A DNA stretch of 27,136 bases. Origin: CAZBSE01 sp964561115. GTDB taxonomy: Bacteria > Actinomycetota > Humimicrobiia > Humimicrobiales > Humimicrobiaceae. The notes under the pieces are model-generated. The model saw nothing but the letters and a program-made list of their open reading frames with translations. It did not search any database and was not told the origin of the DNA. This document shows positions 15,048-23,191 of this stretch, piece by piece; within the stretch, counting starts at the first letter, position 1; each line of letters opens with the position of its first letter. The DNA is taken from positions 1-27,136 of the forward strand of contig CAZLOE010000014.1 of assembly GCA_964561115.1 (NCBI GenBank). The letters are read 5' to 3'. The translations under genes and the position numbers were made by a program.

Positions 15048-17318
15048 TTATTTTATCACATAAAATTCCATTACATCACCCTTAGCCAGCTCCTGATATT
15101 CTTCCAGCTTTATACCGCATTCATAGCCCGAAGCAACTTTTTTGACATCTTCCTTAAATCTGTGAAGAGTTGCAACCCTGCCTTCATGAATAACTTTTCC
15201 ATCCCTTATCACATTTACCAGATCGCCTCTTTCAACCTCACCCTCCAGGACGTATGAACCTGCAACCACCCCTATCTTAGGCAGTTTAAATATCTCTCTT
15301 ACTTCAGCTTTACCCTTATCGATTCTTTTTACTTCCGGCTCAAGCATGCCCTTAAAGGCAAGCTTGATGTCATCAATCAATTTATAAATCACATCATAGA
15401 TCCTGACTTCTACTTTTTCCTTTTTGTGCAGCTTATCCGCTTTCTGGGTGGGTACCACTCTAAAACCGACCACAATTGCATTTGAAGCTGCTGCCAGCAT
15501 TACATCACTGTCGGTTATGGCTCCAATGGCTTTATGTATAATATTTATTTTTATCTTTTCTTCCTCTATCTGGTTTAATGATTTTTCTACCGCATCAAGT
15601 GTCCCATCTGATTCCGCTTTTAAAATTATTTTTAATTTCTTTAATTCTGTTTCCTTGGACATCTCAAAAAGCTCTTCCAGGCTCATATCTTTTCTGGATT
15701 CAGCAATCATCATCATCTTTCTATCATAATCTTTTCTACCCAAGAGTTCTTTTGCTGCTTTTTCACCCTTGACTATAAAAAGTTTATCCCCCGCTTTCGG
15801 CACAGAAGAAAAACCTGTTATCTCAACCGGCTGTGATAAAACAGCTTTCCTTATATTTCTGCCGTTTTCATCCCTGATGGATCTTATTCTTCCCAATGAG
15901 TTACCGGTAATAAAGGAGTCTCCTACTTTTAATGTTCCCCTTTTTATAACAACAGTACCTACAGGACCAAGACCCTTATCCAGTCTTGACTCAATTATGA
16001 TCCCTGCACCTTCGGATTCAGGATTGCCTTTTATTTCATTCATGTCTGTCACCAGCAGTATCATCTCCAGAAGTTCATCCAGGTTGGTCCTCTTTTTGGC
16101 AGAGATCTCCACACAAACTGTATCTCCGCCCCACTCTTCCAGTACCAGATTATGCTCGGTAAGACCCTTCTTTATCTTTTCAGGATTTGAATTAGGCAGG
16201 TCTATTTTGTTGATGGCGATTATAATAGGCACACCGGCATCCTTTGCATGGTCTATTGCTTCCACCGTCTGCGGCATAATCCCGTCATCGGCTGCAACTA
16301 CGATCACTGCAATATCGGTGACCCTGGCTCCCCTTGCCCTTATGGAAGTAAATGCTTCATGGCCCGGCGTATCTATAAAGGTTATCTTTTTTTTCTTATA
16401 ATCAACCTGGTAAGCGCCTATACGCTGGGTTATTCCTCCTACCTCGCTGGCCGCTACACTTGTCTCTCTTATTGCGTCAAGCAGCGTCGTCTTTCCGTGG
16501 TCCACGTGCCCCATCACAGTCACAATCGGCGGCCTGAGTTCTAAATCTTTTTCATCATCTTTGTAGACCTCATCCAGTTTTTCTTCAAAACCTACAATGT
16601 GATATTTAAAGTTATATTCGTGGGATAGATATTCTATTAGATCCTTACTTAAAGATTGATTGATATTAATGGCCTCGCCCATATCAAACAGGAGCTTTAT
16701 CATTTCATTTGAGGGGATACTGATCTTTTCCGACAATTCTTTTATGGTTATGCCTTCAGATATCTCAATGACTTTCTTTATCTCCGGCCTCTTCTTTGCT
16801 TTTTCTTTAAGGCCTGCCTGTTCCTCTTTCAGTACTCTGGCGGCCTTTCCCTTCCTGAGAGGAGCAGCTTTCCTCTTCTGAATTAATTTTGCTCTCAGTC
16901 TTCCTTCTTTTTCTTCTTTATCAAGTTCCTTGTCAATTACACTCTTGATGCTTATTCTCTTTGCTTCTTCCCAATCCAGTTTTGTCTTGGGCTGCTTCAG
17001 AGTCTCTTCGGCCCGGGCAGCTTTTATATCTTTCTTGGCTTTTACAGATTCTTTTTTTTCTACCTTTTTAGTCTTTGCTGCAGCTTTATCTTTTGTCTTT
17101 GGTGAAGCCTTTTTTTCAGCCTTTGCCTTTTCTTTACCGGTTTCTGTTTTGATACTGCTTTTTACTTCTGCTTTTGATTTCTTGATCTCTTTAGCTTTAC
17201 CCCTGGCTGGAGATTTAGATTTAAACTTAGCCTTAGTTTTGACCTCGGTCTCTTCCTTTGACTCAGCTTTCTTTACTTTTTTTTCTCTTTTTTTACTTTC
17301 TTTCTTTTTATCGTCCAT
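15048..17318 (-). CDS. infB: Translation initiation factor IF-2
   Basis: IF-2 is the GTPase that brings initiator fMet-tRNA to the 30S subunit and promotes subunit joining. Length is 756 residues. Residues 1-180 are a low-complexity Lys/Ala/Glu-rich extension. An IF2_N helical module ('IKELSEKISIPSNEMIKLLFDMG') is at about 191-214. The GTPase has G1 GHVDHGKT (270-277), G3 DTPGH (316-320) and G4 NKID (370-373). Domains II, III and C2 follow. In switch I the usual GGITQHIGA reads GGITQRIGA. The ATG at 17318 opens the Lys-rich segment. ylxR, often between nusA and infB, is missing; the gap is 34 bases. Confidence 0.98.
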   Translation of the reverse strand: MDDKKKESKKREKKVKKAESKEETEVKTKAKFKSKSPARGKAKEIKKSKAEVKSSIKTETGKEKAKAEKKASPKTKDKAAAKTKKVEKKESVKAKKDIKAARAEETLKQPKTKLDWEEAKRISIKSVIDKELDKEEKEGRLRAKLIQKRKAAPLRKGKAARVLKEEQAGLKEKAKKRPEIKKVIEISEGITIKELSEKISIPSNEMIKLLFDMGEAININQSLSKDLIEYLSHEYNFKYHIVGFEEKLDEVYKDDEKDLELRPPIVTVMGHVDHGKTTLLDAIRETSVAASEVGGITQRIGAYQVDYKKKKITFIDTPGHEAFTSIRARGARVTDIAVIVVAADDGIMPQTVEAIDHAKDAGVPIIIAINKIDLPNSNPEKIKKGLTEHNLVLEEWGGDTVCVEISAKKRTNLDELLEMILLVTDMNEIKGNPESEGAGIIIESRLDKGLGPVGTVVIKRGTLKVGDSFITGNSLGRIRSIRDENGRNIRKAVLSQPVEITGFSSVPKAGDKLFIVKGEKAAKELLGRKDYDRKMMMIAESRKDMSLEELFEMSKETELKKLKIILKAESDGTLDAVEKSLNQIEEEKIKINIIHKAIGAITDSDVMLAAASNAIVVGFRVVPTQKADKLHKKEKVEVRIYDVIYKLIDDIKLAFKGMLEPEVKRIDKGKAEVREIFKLPKIGVVAGSYVLEGEVERGDLVNVIRDGKVIHEGRVATLHRFKEDVKKVASGYECGIKLEEYQELAKGDVMEFYVIK

Positions 17319-17352
17319 AGTTTATTAAATCATATATAAAAAATATAATCCT

Positions 17353-18420
17353 TTATTTATTGCTCTCTTTATCTTCCTCTTTGGTTTTGATCCTTTCTTC
17401 CCTTGCCTCATCAAGCTCTTCCTCAAACTGTTCCTCGTTTTTTATATCAACTTTCCACCCGGTCAGTTTTGCAGCCAGTCTGGCATTCTGGCCTTCCCTT
17501 CCTATGGCCAGTGAAAGCTGGTCATTTGAGACCACGACCAGTGCAAACTTCTTTTCTTCATCGGTCAAAACCTTAAGGACCCTTGCAGGGCTTAATGCAT
17601 TTTTAATAAATGTCACTATGTCATCACTGTATTCTACTATATCTATTTTTTCCCCTCCCAGTTCATCAACAACCATCTTGACTCTGGAGCCTTTGGGGCC
17701 GACACATGCACCTACGGGGTCTATATTTTTTTCATTTGAGCTTACAGCTATCTTTGTTCTGTACCCTGCTTCCCTGGCGATACTTCTTATTTCTACTATG
17801 CTCTCATAAATCTCGGGTACTTCCAGTTCAAAAAGTTTCCTTATAAGTCCGGTATGAGTCCTTGATACTATCACCTGGGGTCCTTTTGTGGTTTTCCTTA
17901 CATCTGAAATATAGCACTTTATCCTCTCCCCATGCTTGTATCTCTCCCTGGGGACCTGCTCGTACGGCGGGAGAAGTGCCTCTACCTTACCCAGATCTAC
18001 CAGAGTAAACCTGGCATCGCTCTGCTGGACTATCCCGGTCACGAGATCCCCTACTCTGTCCTTAAACTCATCATACATTATCTCCCGCTCTGCTTCCTTG
18101 ATCTTCTGTCTTATAACCTGCTTGGCTGTCTGAGCGGCTATCCTTCCAAAATTATCCGGGGTCACCTCTACTTCTTTTTTTTCTTCTTCTTCTTTTTCTT
18201 CTTCCCCTTCAGACTCTTCTGATTCCAGGATCTTAAATATTTTTATCTCTCCGGTTTTTTTATCTATATCAACACGGCAATCATATTCCACCTGATAATT
18301 TTTTTTATAGGCGGAAACAAAAGCCATCTTTAAAGCCTCTATCAAGGTATCCCTATTTATACCTTTTTCTCTTTCAAGCTCTGCTAGTGCTGTCATTAAT
18401 TTCTTATTCAACCTTATCAC
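17353..18420 (-). CDS. nusA: Transcription termination/antitermination factor NusA
   Basis: NusA binds RNA polymerase and controls pausing, termination and rRNA antitermination. The 355-residue protein has the N-terminal polymerase-binding domain, an S1 domain ('GDLVTGIVQQSDARFTLVDLGKVEALLP'), and two KH domains ('DPVGACVGPKGSRVKMVVDELGGEKIDIVEY' and 'LAIGREGQNARLAAKLTGWKVDI'). There are no C-terminal acidic repeats of the enterobacterial kind; the end is a short charged tail. The N-terminal domain holds a Glu-rich stretch at about 67-82. The start listed is GTG 18420; ATG 18396 (MTALAELEREKGI) fits the family N-terminus better and may be the real one. Upstream lies a terminator hairpin and a probable promoter; rimP is absent. 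Confidence 0.96.
   Translation of the reverse strand: MIRLNKKLMTALAELEREKGINRDTLIEALKMAFVSAYKKNYQVEYDCRVDIDKKTGEIKIFKILESEESEGEEEKEEEEKKEVEVTPDNFGRIAAQTAKQVIRQKIKEAEREIMYDEFKDRVGDLVTGIVQQSDARFTLVDLGKVEALLPPYEQVPRERYKHGERIKCYISDVRKTTKGPQVIVSRTHTGLIRKLFELEVPEIYESIVEIRSIAREAGYRTKIAVSSNEKNIDPVGACVGPKGSRVKMVVDELGGEKIDIVEYSDDIVTFIKNALSPARVLKVLTDEEKKFALVVVSNDQLSLAIGREGQNARLAAKLTGWKVDIKNEEQFEEELDEAREERIKTKEEDKESNK
18171..18210. repeat. Polypyrimidine (TTC/GAA-rich) low-complexity tract inside nusA
   Basis: Forty consecutive pyrimidines on the plus strand, mostly TTC units, encode the Glu/Lys run in the NusA N-terminal domain. Such tracts can expand or contract in multiples of three without breaking the frame. 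Confidence 0.8.
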
Positions 18421-18443
18421 CTGTTTTCACTAGAATTAAAACT

Positions 18444-18474
18444 AAAAAAAAGTGGGGCATCCCCACTATTTTTT
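18444..18474. terminator. Intrinsic terminator between recD2 and nusA (bidirectional form)
   Basis: The minus strand has a perfect 7-bp stem with a 3-base loop, AGTGGGG-ATG-CCCCACT (18467-18451), followed directly by seven T (18450-18444). The other strand also ends in a T run (18469-18474). It is about 130 bases after the recD2 stop and only about 24 bases before the nusA GTG. It probably ends recD2 transcripts. Because a promoter-like site lies upstream of it, it may also attenuate nusA transcription. Confidence 0.85.
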
Positions 18475-18503
18475 AAGACTATTCCCATTAAAATTTGCTT
18501 AAG

Positions 18504-18531
18504 AGTATATCACAAAACAAAAAAAATACAA
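18504..18531 (-). promoter_or_regulatory. Probable promoter for the nusA-infB operon
   Basis: The minus strand has TTGTAT (18531-18526), a 16-base spacer ending TGA, and TATACT (18509-18504), an extended -10 with five of six matches. Predicted transcription starts near 18497, about 77 bases before the nusA GTG and roughly 30 bases before the terminator stem. Confidence 0.5.
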
Positions 18532-18605
18532 TTGCCTTGATCCCAAAAATATTTAGAAATTTAGTTGTGGATTTAAATACAGACTATTTTAAAGGTCAAT
18601 CAAAC

Positions 18606-20777
18606 TTACAGATAACTCTGAAGCAATTCCTTAAGACTGGTATACCTCTTCTCAACTATATTCCTGTTTACTGCAATTCCTATGGCTTTCTTGCTCCCCA
18701 CCAGTATTGCAAGCTCCCTGGCCCTGCTTATTGCAGTGTAAAGCAGATTTCTCTGCAGCAGCATGTAATGTGAAGTCAGAATGGGGATTATGGTGCACTT
18801 GAATTCTGAGCCCTGGGATTTATGGATTGATATGGCATAGGAAAGGCTTATCTCATCCAGCTCATAAAAATCATAGCTTACTGTCCTTCCGTCAAAGTCT
18901 ACCTTTATTTCCTCCATCTCAAAATCTATGCCGCTTACAAAACCTATATCACCGTTATAGACATCTTTTTCGTAATTGTTTTTAAGCTGTATTACCTTAT
19001 CATTCACTCCGTATTTGGTGATCCCCCTCATCACTTTTCGGCTGTCGGGATTTAAGATATCCTGGATCTTGGAATTCAGATTGTTGACTCCCACTGTTCC
19101 CTTGTTTGTAGGCACCAGTACCTGGACATCATGCAGGGGGTCGTAGTGAAAACTTTTAGGTATCCTCCCTGTCAGCAGGTTTATTATAAGGGTAACTACT
19201 TCCTCCGGTTCATTTTTTTCAATGAAGAAAAAATCATTATTTCTTGGCTTTCCTATATATGGAAACTGGCCGTCCCTTACCTTGTGGGCATTGTATATGA
19301 TAAGGCTTTCACCCTCCTGCCGGTATATTTTTTTAAGCTCTACTACAGGTACTGCACCGGAGTCTATGATGTCGCTTAATACATTTCCTGCACCCACCGA
19401 GGGCAACTGGTCCACATCACCAACAAATATGATACAGGTAGATGGTTTTACGGCAGAAAGCAGGCTTCTCATAAGCCTTATATCCAGCATTGAAGCTTCG
19501 TCTATTATGACCACATCCGCATCAAGGGGCTCTTTTTCATTTTTTAAAAACTTGTTTAATTTCGGATTATAATTAAGGAGCCTGTGTATGGTCCTGGCAT
19601 CCCTGCCGGTAGTCTCGCAAAGCCTTTTTGAAGCCCTTCCTGTAGGAGCTCCCAGAATTATCTTTTTATTTTCTCTCTTTAGGATTTTAATGACAAAATC
19701 AAGTATGGTGCTCTTACCGGTACCCGGGCTTCCGGTTATAATAAGTACTTTTTCTGTTACCGCCTTTCTTACAGCTTCCATCTGAGTACTGTCTAAGACT
19801 ACACCCTGTCTTGCGGCAAGTTCTTTTACTAAATCATTTATATTTCCCTTTTCGCCTTCCCTTGACCTGTATTCACTTTCATCACTTAAGAGTGCCTTGA
19901 TTTTTTCACTTACATATTTTTCGGCATTATATATGGCGGTCAGGTAGACTTTGCTTATATCATCCTTTACAATGGTCACCTTACCTTCACTTTCAAGTTC
20001 CTTTAGTGCAGCATTGACGTTATCAAGTTCCGTATCCAGAAAACCACAGGCCGTCTCTATAAGTTCTTCATAAGGGCAGTAGCAGTGCCCCTGGTCTTCT
20101 GCACTTTTAATAAGATGTATCACTCCCGCCTTTATTCTGAAGAGAGAATCTTTTTTAATTCCTGCCTTAAGGGCGATCTTATCTGCGGTCTTAAAGCCTA
20201 TTCCGAATATATCCTCTGACAGCCTGTAAGGGTTTACCTTTATTATATTTATTGAATTATTTCCGTATTGGTTGTATATCTTTAACGCGTAGGTACTGCT
20301 TATACCGTAGGACTGCAGAAATATCATTACCTCTCTTATATCTTTATGCTTCTTCCAGGATTTTAAAATAAGATTTATTCTTTTTCTTCCGATGCCTTCT
20401 ATTTCTTTTAGCCTTTTTGGCTCCTGGTCCAGAACCCTTAAAGTATCCAGTTTAAATTGTGATACTATCCTTTTAGCCATCACGGGCCCGATGCCCTTTA
20501 TCAGGCCGGAGCCAAGATAATTTTCAATCCCGGCAATAGTACTGGGTACCGCGGTTTTGACGCTTTCGATTTCAAACTGCTGTCCGTAATTTTTATTTAC
20601 TACCCACCTGCCGGTCACTTCAAGTTTCTCACCGCACTGAAGTTCAAAGGCATTTCCCACGATTGTTGTAAGGCTTTTGTCTTCAAGTCTCAACCTTCCG
20701 ACCATATAGCCGGTCTCGGTATTCCTAAAAACAATTCTTTCTAAGGTACCTCTGATTTTGATGCTCTGGTCATTCAT
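18606..20777 (-). CDS. recD2: ATP-dependent 5'-3' DNA helicase RecD2
   Basis: The 723-residue protein matches RecD2, the stand-alone RecD-like helicase of bacteria lacking RecBCD, involved in repair and replication-fork maintenance. It has the long N-terminal region with helix-hairpin-helix-like repeats ('IKGIGPVMAKRIV', 'IEGIGRKRINLIL', 'IFGIGFKTADKIA'). Walker A is ITGSPGTGKST (about 347-357) and motif II is 'VVIIDEASMLD'. The UvrD-like C-terminal motifs are 'LSYAISIHKSQGSEF' and 'LLYTAISRARELAIL'. It sits between proS and nusA, where rimP or polC is common in related gene orders. The start is ATG, 9 bases after proS. Confidence 0.95.
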   Translation of the reverse strand: MNDQSIKIRGTLERIVFRNTETGYMVGRLRLEDKSLTTIVGNAFELQCGEKLEVTGRWVVNKNYGQQFEIESVKTAVPSTIAGIENYLGSGLIKGIGPVMAKRIVSQFKLDTLRVLDQEPKRLKEIEGIGRKRINLILKSWKKHKDIREVMIFLQSYGISSTYALKIYNQYGNNSINIIKVNPYRLSEDIFGIGFKTADKIALKAGIKKDSLFRIKAGVIHLIKSAEDQGHCYCPYEELIETACGFLDTELDNVNAALKELESEGKVTIVKDDISKVYLTAIYNAEKYVSEKIKALLSDESEYRSREGEKGNINDLVKELAARQGVVLDSTQMEAVRKAVTEKVLIITGSPGTGKSTILDFVIKILKRENKKIILGAPTGRASKRLCETTGRDARTIHRLLNYNPKLNKFLKNEKEPLDADVVIIDEASMLDIRLMRSLLSAVKPSTCIIFVGDVDQLPSVGAGNVLSDIIDSGAVPVVELKKIYRQEGESLIIYNAHKVRDGQFPYIGKPRNNDFFFIEKNEPEEVVTLIINLLTGRIPKSFHYDPLHDVQVLVPTNKGTVGVNNLNSKIQDILNPDSRKVMRGITKYGVNDKVIQLKNNYEKDVYNGDIGFVSGIDFEMEEIKVDFDGRTVSYDFYELDEISLSYAISIHKSQGSEFKCTIIPILTSHYMLLQRNLLYTAISRARELAILVGSKKAIGIAVNRNIVEKRYTSLKELLQSYL

Positions 20778-20786
20778 TTTTTGAGG

Positions 20787-22097
20787 TTATCTGGGGCTGT
20801 TTTTGATTTTGAACTTTTTTACAAACTTAGTTACATGATCTACTGATATCTCTTCGGCCCTGCCGTCTTTTCTATATTCAACATCGATCAGCTTATCCTT
20901 TAAAAATTTCTGGCCTATGATAAATCTTACTGGGATCCCTATAAGATCCGAATCTTTAAACTTTATACCCGCACTTACATCCCTGTCATCATAAAGGACT
21001 TCTACATCTGAATCCTCTAATATCTGATATATCTTTTCACAGGCACTGGACAATTCTTTGTTTTTTGAGGTGGTACTTATAAGGTCTATGGTAAAAGGGG
21101 CAATGGAAAGCGGCCATATTATCCCCCTGTCGTCATGCAGCTGTTCTATAGCCGCAGAAAGCATCCTGCTTATACCTATTCCGTAACAGCCCATTACCAG
21201 TGATTTTAACTTTCCATCTATATCTAAAAACTTTGCATCCAGACTGTCGCTGTACTTTTTGCCCAGCATGAAAATATGACCTATTTCAATGCCTTTCGCA
21301 AACTTTAGTTCCTTTTTGCATTTAATACATCTGTCACCCTTCGAGGGATGGGTATCTTTTTTATTCTTACCGGAAGCAGCTACAAACTCCGACATCTCAT
21401 AATTTGCACAGTAGTCGCATTCAGGGCAGAATACCAGTTTTTCTTCACCGTTTTCAGCAAGCACTATAAACTCATGAGAAAATTTCCCTCCTATGACTCC
21501 TGTGGCGGCTTCAACCACTTTATACTCAAGGCCGATCCTTTCTATTATTCTGCAGTAAGCATCATACATATCCTTATAAACGGCCTTTGAGTCATCATCG
21601 TTTCTGCAAAAACTGTAGGCGTCTTTCATGATAAACTCCCTGGCCCTGAGCAGCCCGTATCGTGGCCTTATCTCATCCCTGAATTTGACCTGTATCTGAT
21701 ATAGATTTACCGGCAAATCCTTATATGATTTTATATCCATATATGCCATATAGGTTATAAGCTCTTCATGAGTAGGGCCCAGGCAAAAATCCCTCTTGTT
21801 TCTGTCCTTTAACCTGAACATATCGGGGCCGTATTCTTCCCATCTTCCTGTTTTTTTCCACAGATCCGAGGGCTGCATGACAGGTAAAAACAACTCTACG
21901 GCACCGGCGCCGTTCATCTCTTCCCTGACTATTCCCTCTATCTTTTTTAGGACTTTAAAACCCAAGGGCATAATAGAATAGATACCCGATGCGACTTTCC
22001 TGATCAGCCCTGCTCTCAATGCCAGAGAATGGCTCGGTATATCAGCCTCACTGGGCTCCTCCTTTAATGTAGGGATATAAAATCTTGAAAATTTCAA
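20787..22097 (-). CDS. proS: Prolyl-tRNA synthetase, bacterial type with reduced insertion domain
   Basis: ProRS charges tRNA-Pro. Class II motifs are present: motif 1 ('GIYSIMPLGFKVLKKI', about 38-53), motif 2 ('RPRYGLLRAREFIMKDAYSF', 144-163) and motif 3 ('MGCYGIGISR', 302-311). An HGTP anticodon-binding domain is at about 335-430. It has 436 residues, where common bacterial ProRS has about 570. The missing part is the INS editing domain between motifs 2 and 3. In its place is about 45 residues with CPECDYC (224-230) and CIKC (257-260), resembling a small zinc knuckle. The start is TTG with AAAGGAG 8 bases upstream, and the N-terminus 'FYIPTLKEEPSEA' fits the family. It follows ispG. Confidence 0.96.
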   Translation of the reverse strand: MKFSRFYIPTLKEEPSEADIPSHSLALRAGLIRKVASGIYSIMPLGFKVLKKIEGIVREEMNGAGAVELFLPVMQPSDLWKKTGRWEEYGPDMFRLKDRNKRDFCLGPTHEELITYMAYMDIKSYKDLPVNLYQIQVKFRDEIRPRYGLLRAREFIMKDAYSFCRNDDDSKAVYKDMYDAYCRIIERIGLEYKVVEAATGVIGGKFSHEFIVLAENGEEKLVFCPECDYCANYEMSEFVAASGKNKKDTHPSKGDRCIKCKKELKFAKGIEIGHIFMLGKKYSDSLDAKFLDIDGKLKSLVMGCYGIGISRMLSAAIEQLHDDRGIIWPLSIAPFTIDLISTTSKNKELSSACEKIYQILEDSDVEVLYDDRDVSAGIKFKDSDLIGIPVRFIIGQKFLKDKLIDVEYRKDGRAEEISVDHVTKFVKKFKIKNSPR

Positions 22098-22117
22098 ATC
22101 AAACTCCTTTTAACAGC

Positions 22118-23182
22118 TTATATTAATTTTTCCAATTCTTTTTCAAATACTTTTAAAGCAGCATCTTTATCTACTCTTTTTAGTACTTTACCCTTTAAAA
22201 AAACTGCTGCCTTCTTCCTGCCGAATGCTATCCCCAAGTCCGCATCTTTTGCTTCACCAGGACCGTTTACAATACAGCCCATCAGTGCCAGCTTTAGATT
22301 CTTTCTTATTCCTGCGGTTAGTTTTTCTACTTCGTAGACAATTTTATTTAAGTCTATCGTCGTCCTTCCACAAGCAGGGCACGATATGATATCCACTCCT
22401 TTTTTTCTGAGCTTAAGGCTGTTAAGGATCATATAAGCAGCCTTTACTTCTTCAACAGACTTGTCGGTAAGAGAGACTCTTATAGTATCACCTATTCCTT
22501 CTGATAGCAGGATACCCATACCCACTGCTGACTTTATGCTCCCCCGCATCAGCGGTCCTGCTTCGGTCACACCAAGGTGCAGCGGGTAGTCAACCTTATC
22601 CGATATTGCCTCATATGCATTTACTGTATCAAGGACTGATGACGCCTTTGCGGATATCTTAAAATTATTGAACTTCAGGCTTTCTAAAAGTTTAACATTT
22701 TCCAATGCACTTTCAACCATTGAATCGACAATATTTCCTTTATTTTTTTTAAGGATTTTTTTATCTATGGAGCCCGAGTTGATCCCGATCCTTACAGCGG
22801 TATTTGTTTCTTTTGCTTTTTTAATGACCTCTGCAGTCCTATCAAGTCCCCCTATATTGCCCGGGTTTATCCTTATTCCGTCTACTCCTGCATCCATGCA
22901 TTCCAGAGCCAGCCGGTAATCAAATTGAATATCTCCAACAACCGGAATGGAAAAAATCCCTTCATCGATTAGTTCCTTTAAATAAATAACAGACTTCTTT
23001 TCCGGTACTGCTATCCTTACCAGCTCACAGCCGCAATATATCAGGTTTTTTATTTCATTTCTGATACCTGCTGAATCCTCGAGCTTGCTTTTGGTCATAG
23101 ATTGAACAGAGATAGGGCTTCTGCCTCCTATTTTGAGCTGCCCCACCTTTATTACTTTTGTTTTTCTTCTTTTTATTTCCAT
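22118..23182 (-). CDS. ispG: 4-hydroxy-3-methylbut-2-enyl diphosphate synthase (IspG/GcpE)
   Basis: IspG carries out the penultimate step of the MEP isoprenoid pathway using a [4Fe-4S] cluster. The 354-residue protein has the TIM-barrel start 'VKVG...PISVQSMTKS' in outline, and cluster ligands C268 and C271 ('ISCPACGRT') and C303 with E310 ('MGCIVNGPGE'). Its presence implies the MEP pathway, yet dxr, usually two genes upstream in this cluster, is not here and must lie elsewhere. It lies 9 bases after rseP. Confidence 0.97.
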   Translation of the reverse strand: MEIKRRKTKVIKVGQLKIGGRSPISVQSMTKSKLEDSAGIRNEIKNLIYCGCELVRIAVPEKKSVIYLKELIDEGIFSIPVVGDIQFDYRLALECMDAGVDGIRINPGNIGGLDRTAEVIKKAKETNTAVRIGINSGSIDKKILKKNKGNIVDSMVESALENVKLLESLKFNNFKISAKASSVLDTVNAYEAISDKVDYPLHLGVTEAGPLMRGSIKSAVGMGILLSEGIGDTIRVSLTDKSVEEVKAAYMILNSLKLRKKGVDIISCPACGRTTIDLNKIVYEVEKLTAGIRKNLKLALMGCIVNGPGEAKDADLGIAFGRKKAAVFLKGKVLKRVDKDAALKVFEKELEKLI

Positions 23183-23191
23183 TTTAAATCA

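Noticed and set aside
15769..16401. Plus-strand open frame of 210 codons opposite infB
   Set aside because: It is a shadow of the infB GTPase coding strand, with composition expected from antisense of conserved sequence. The same applies to 3092-3742 opposite cinA/ftsK and other plus-strand frames.
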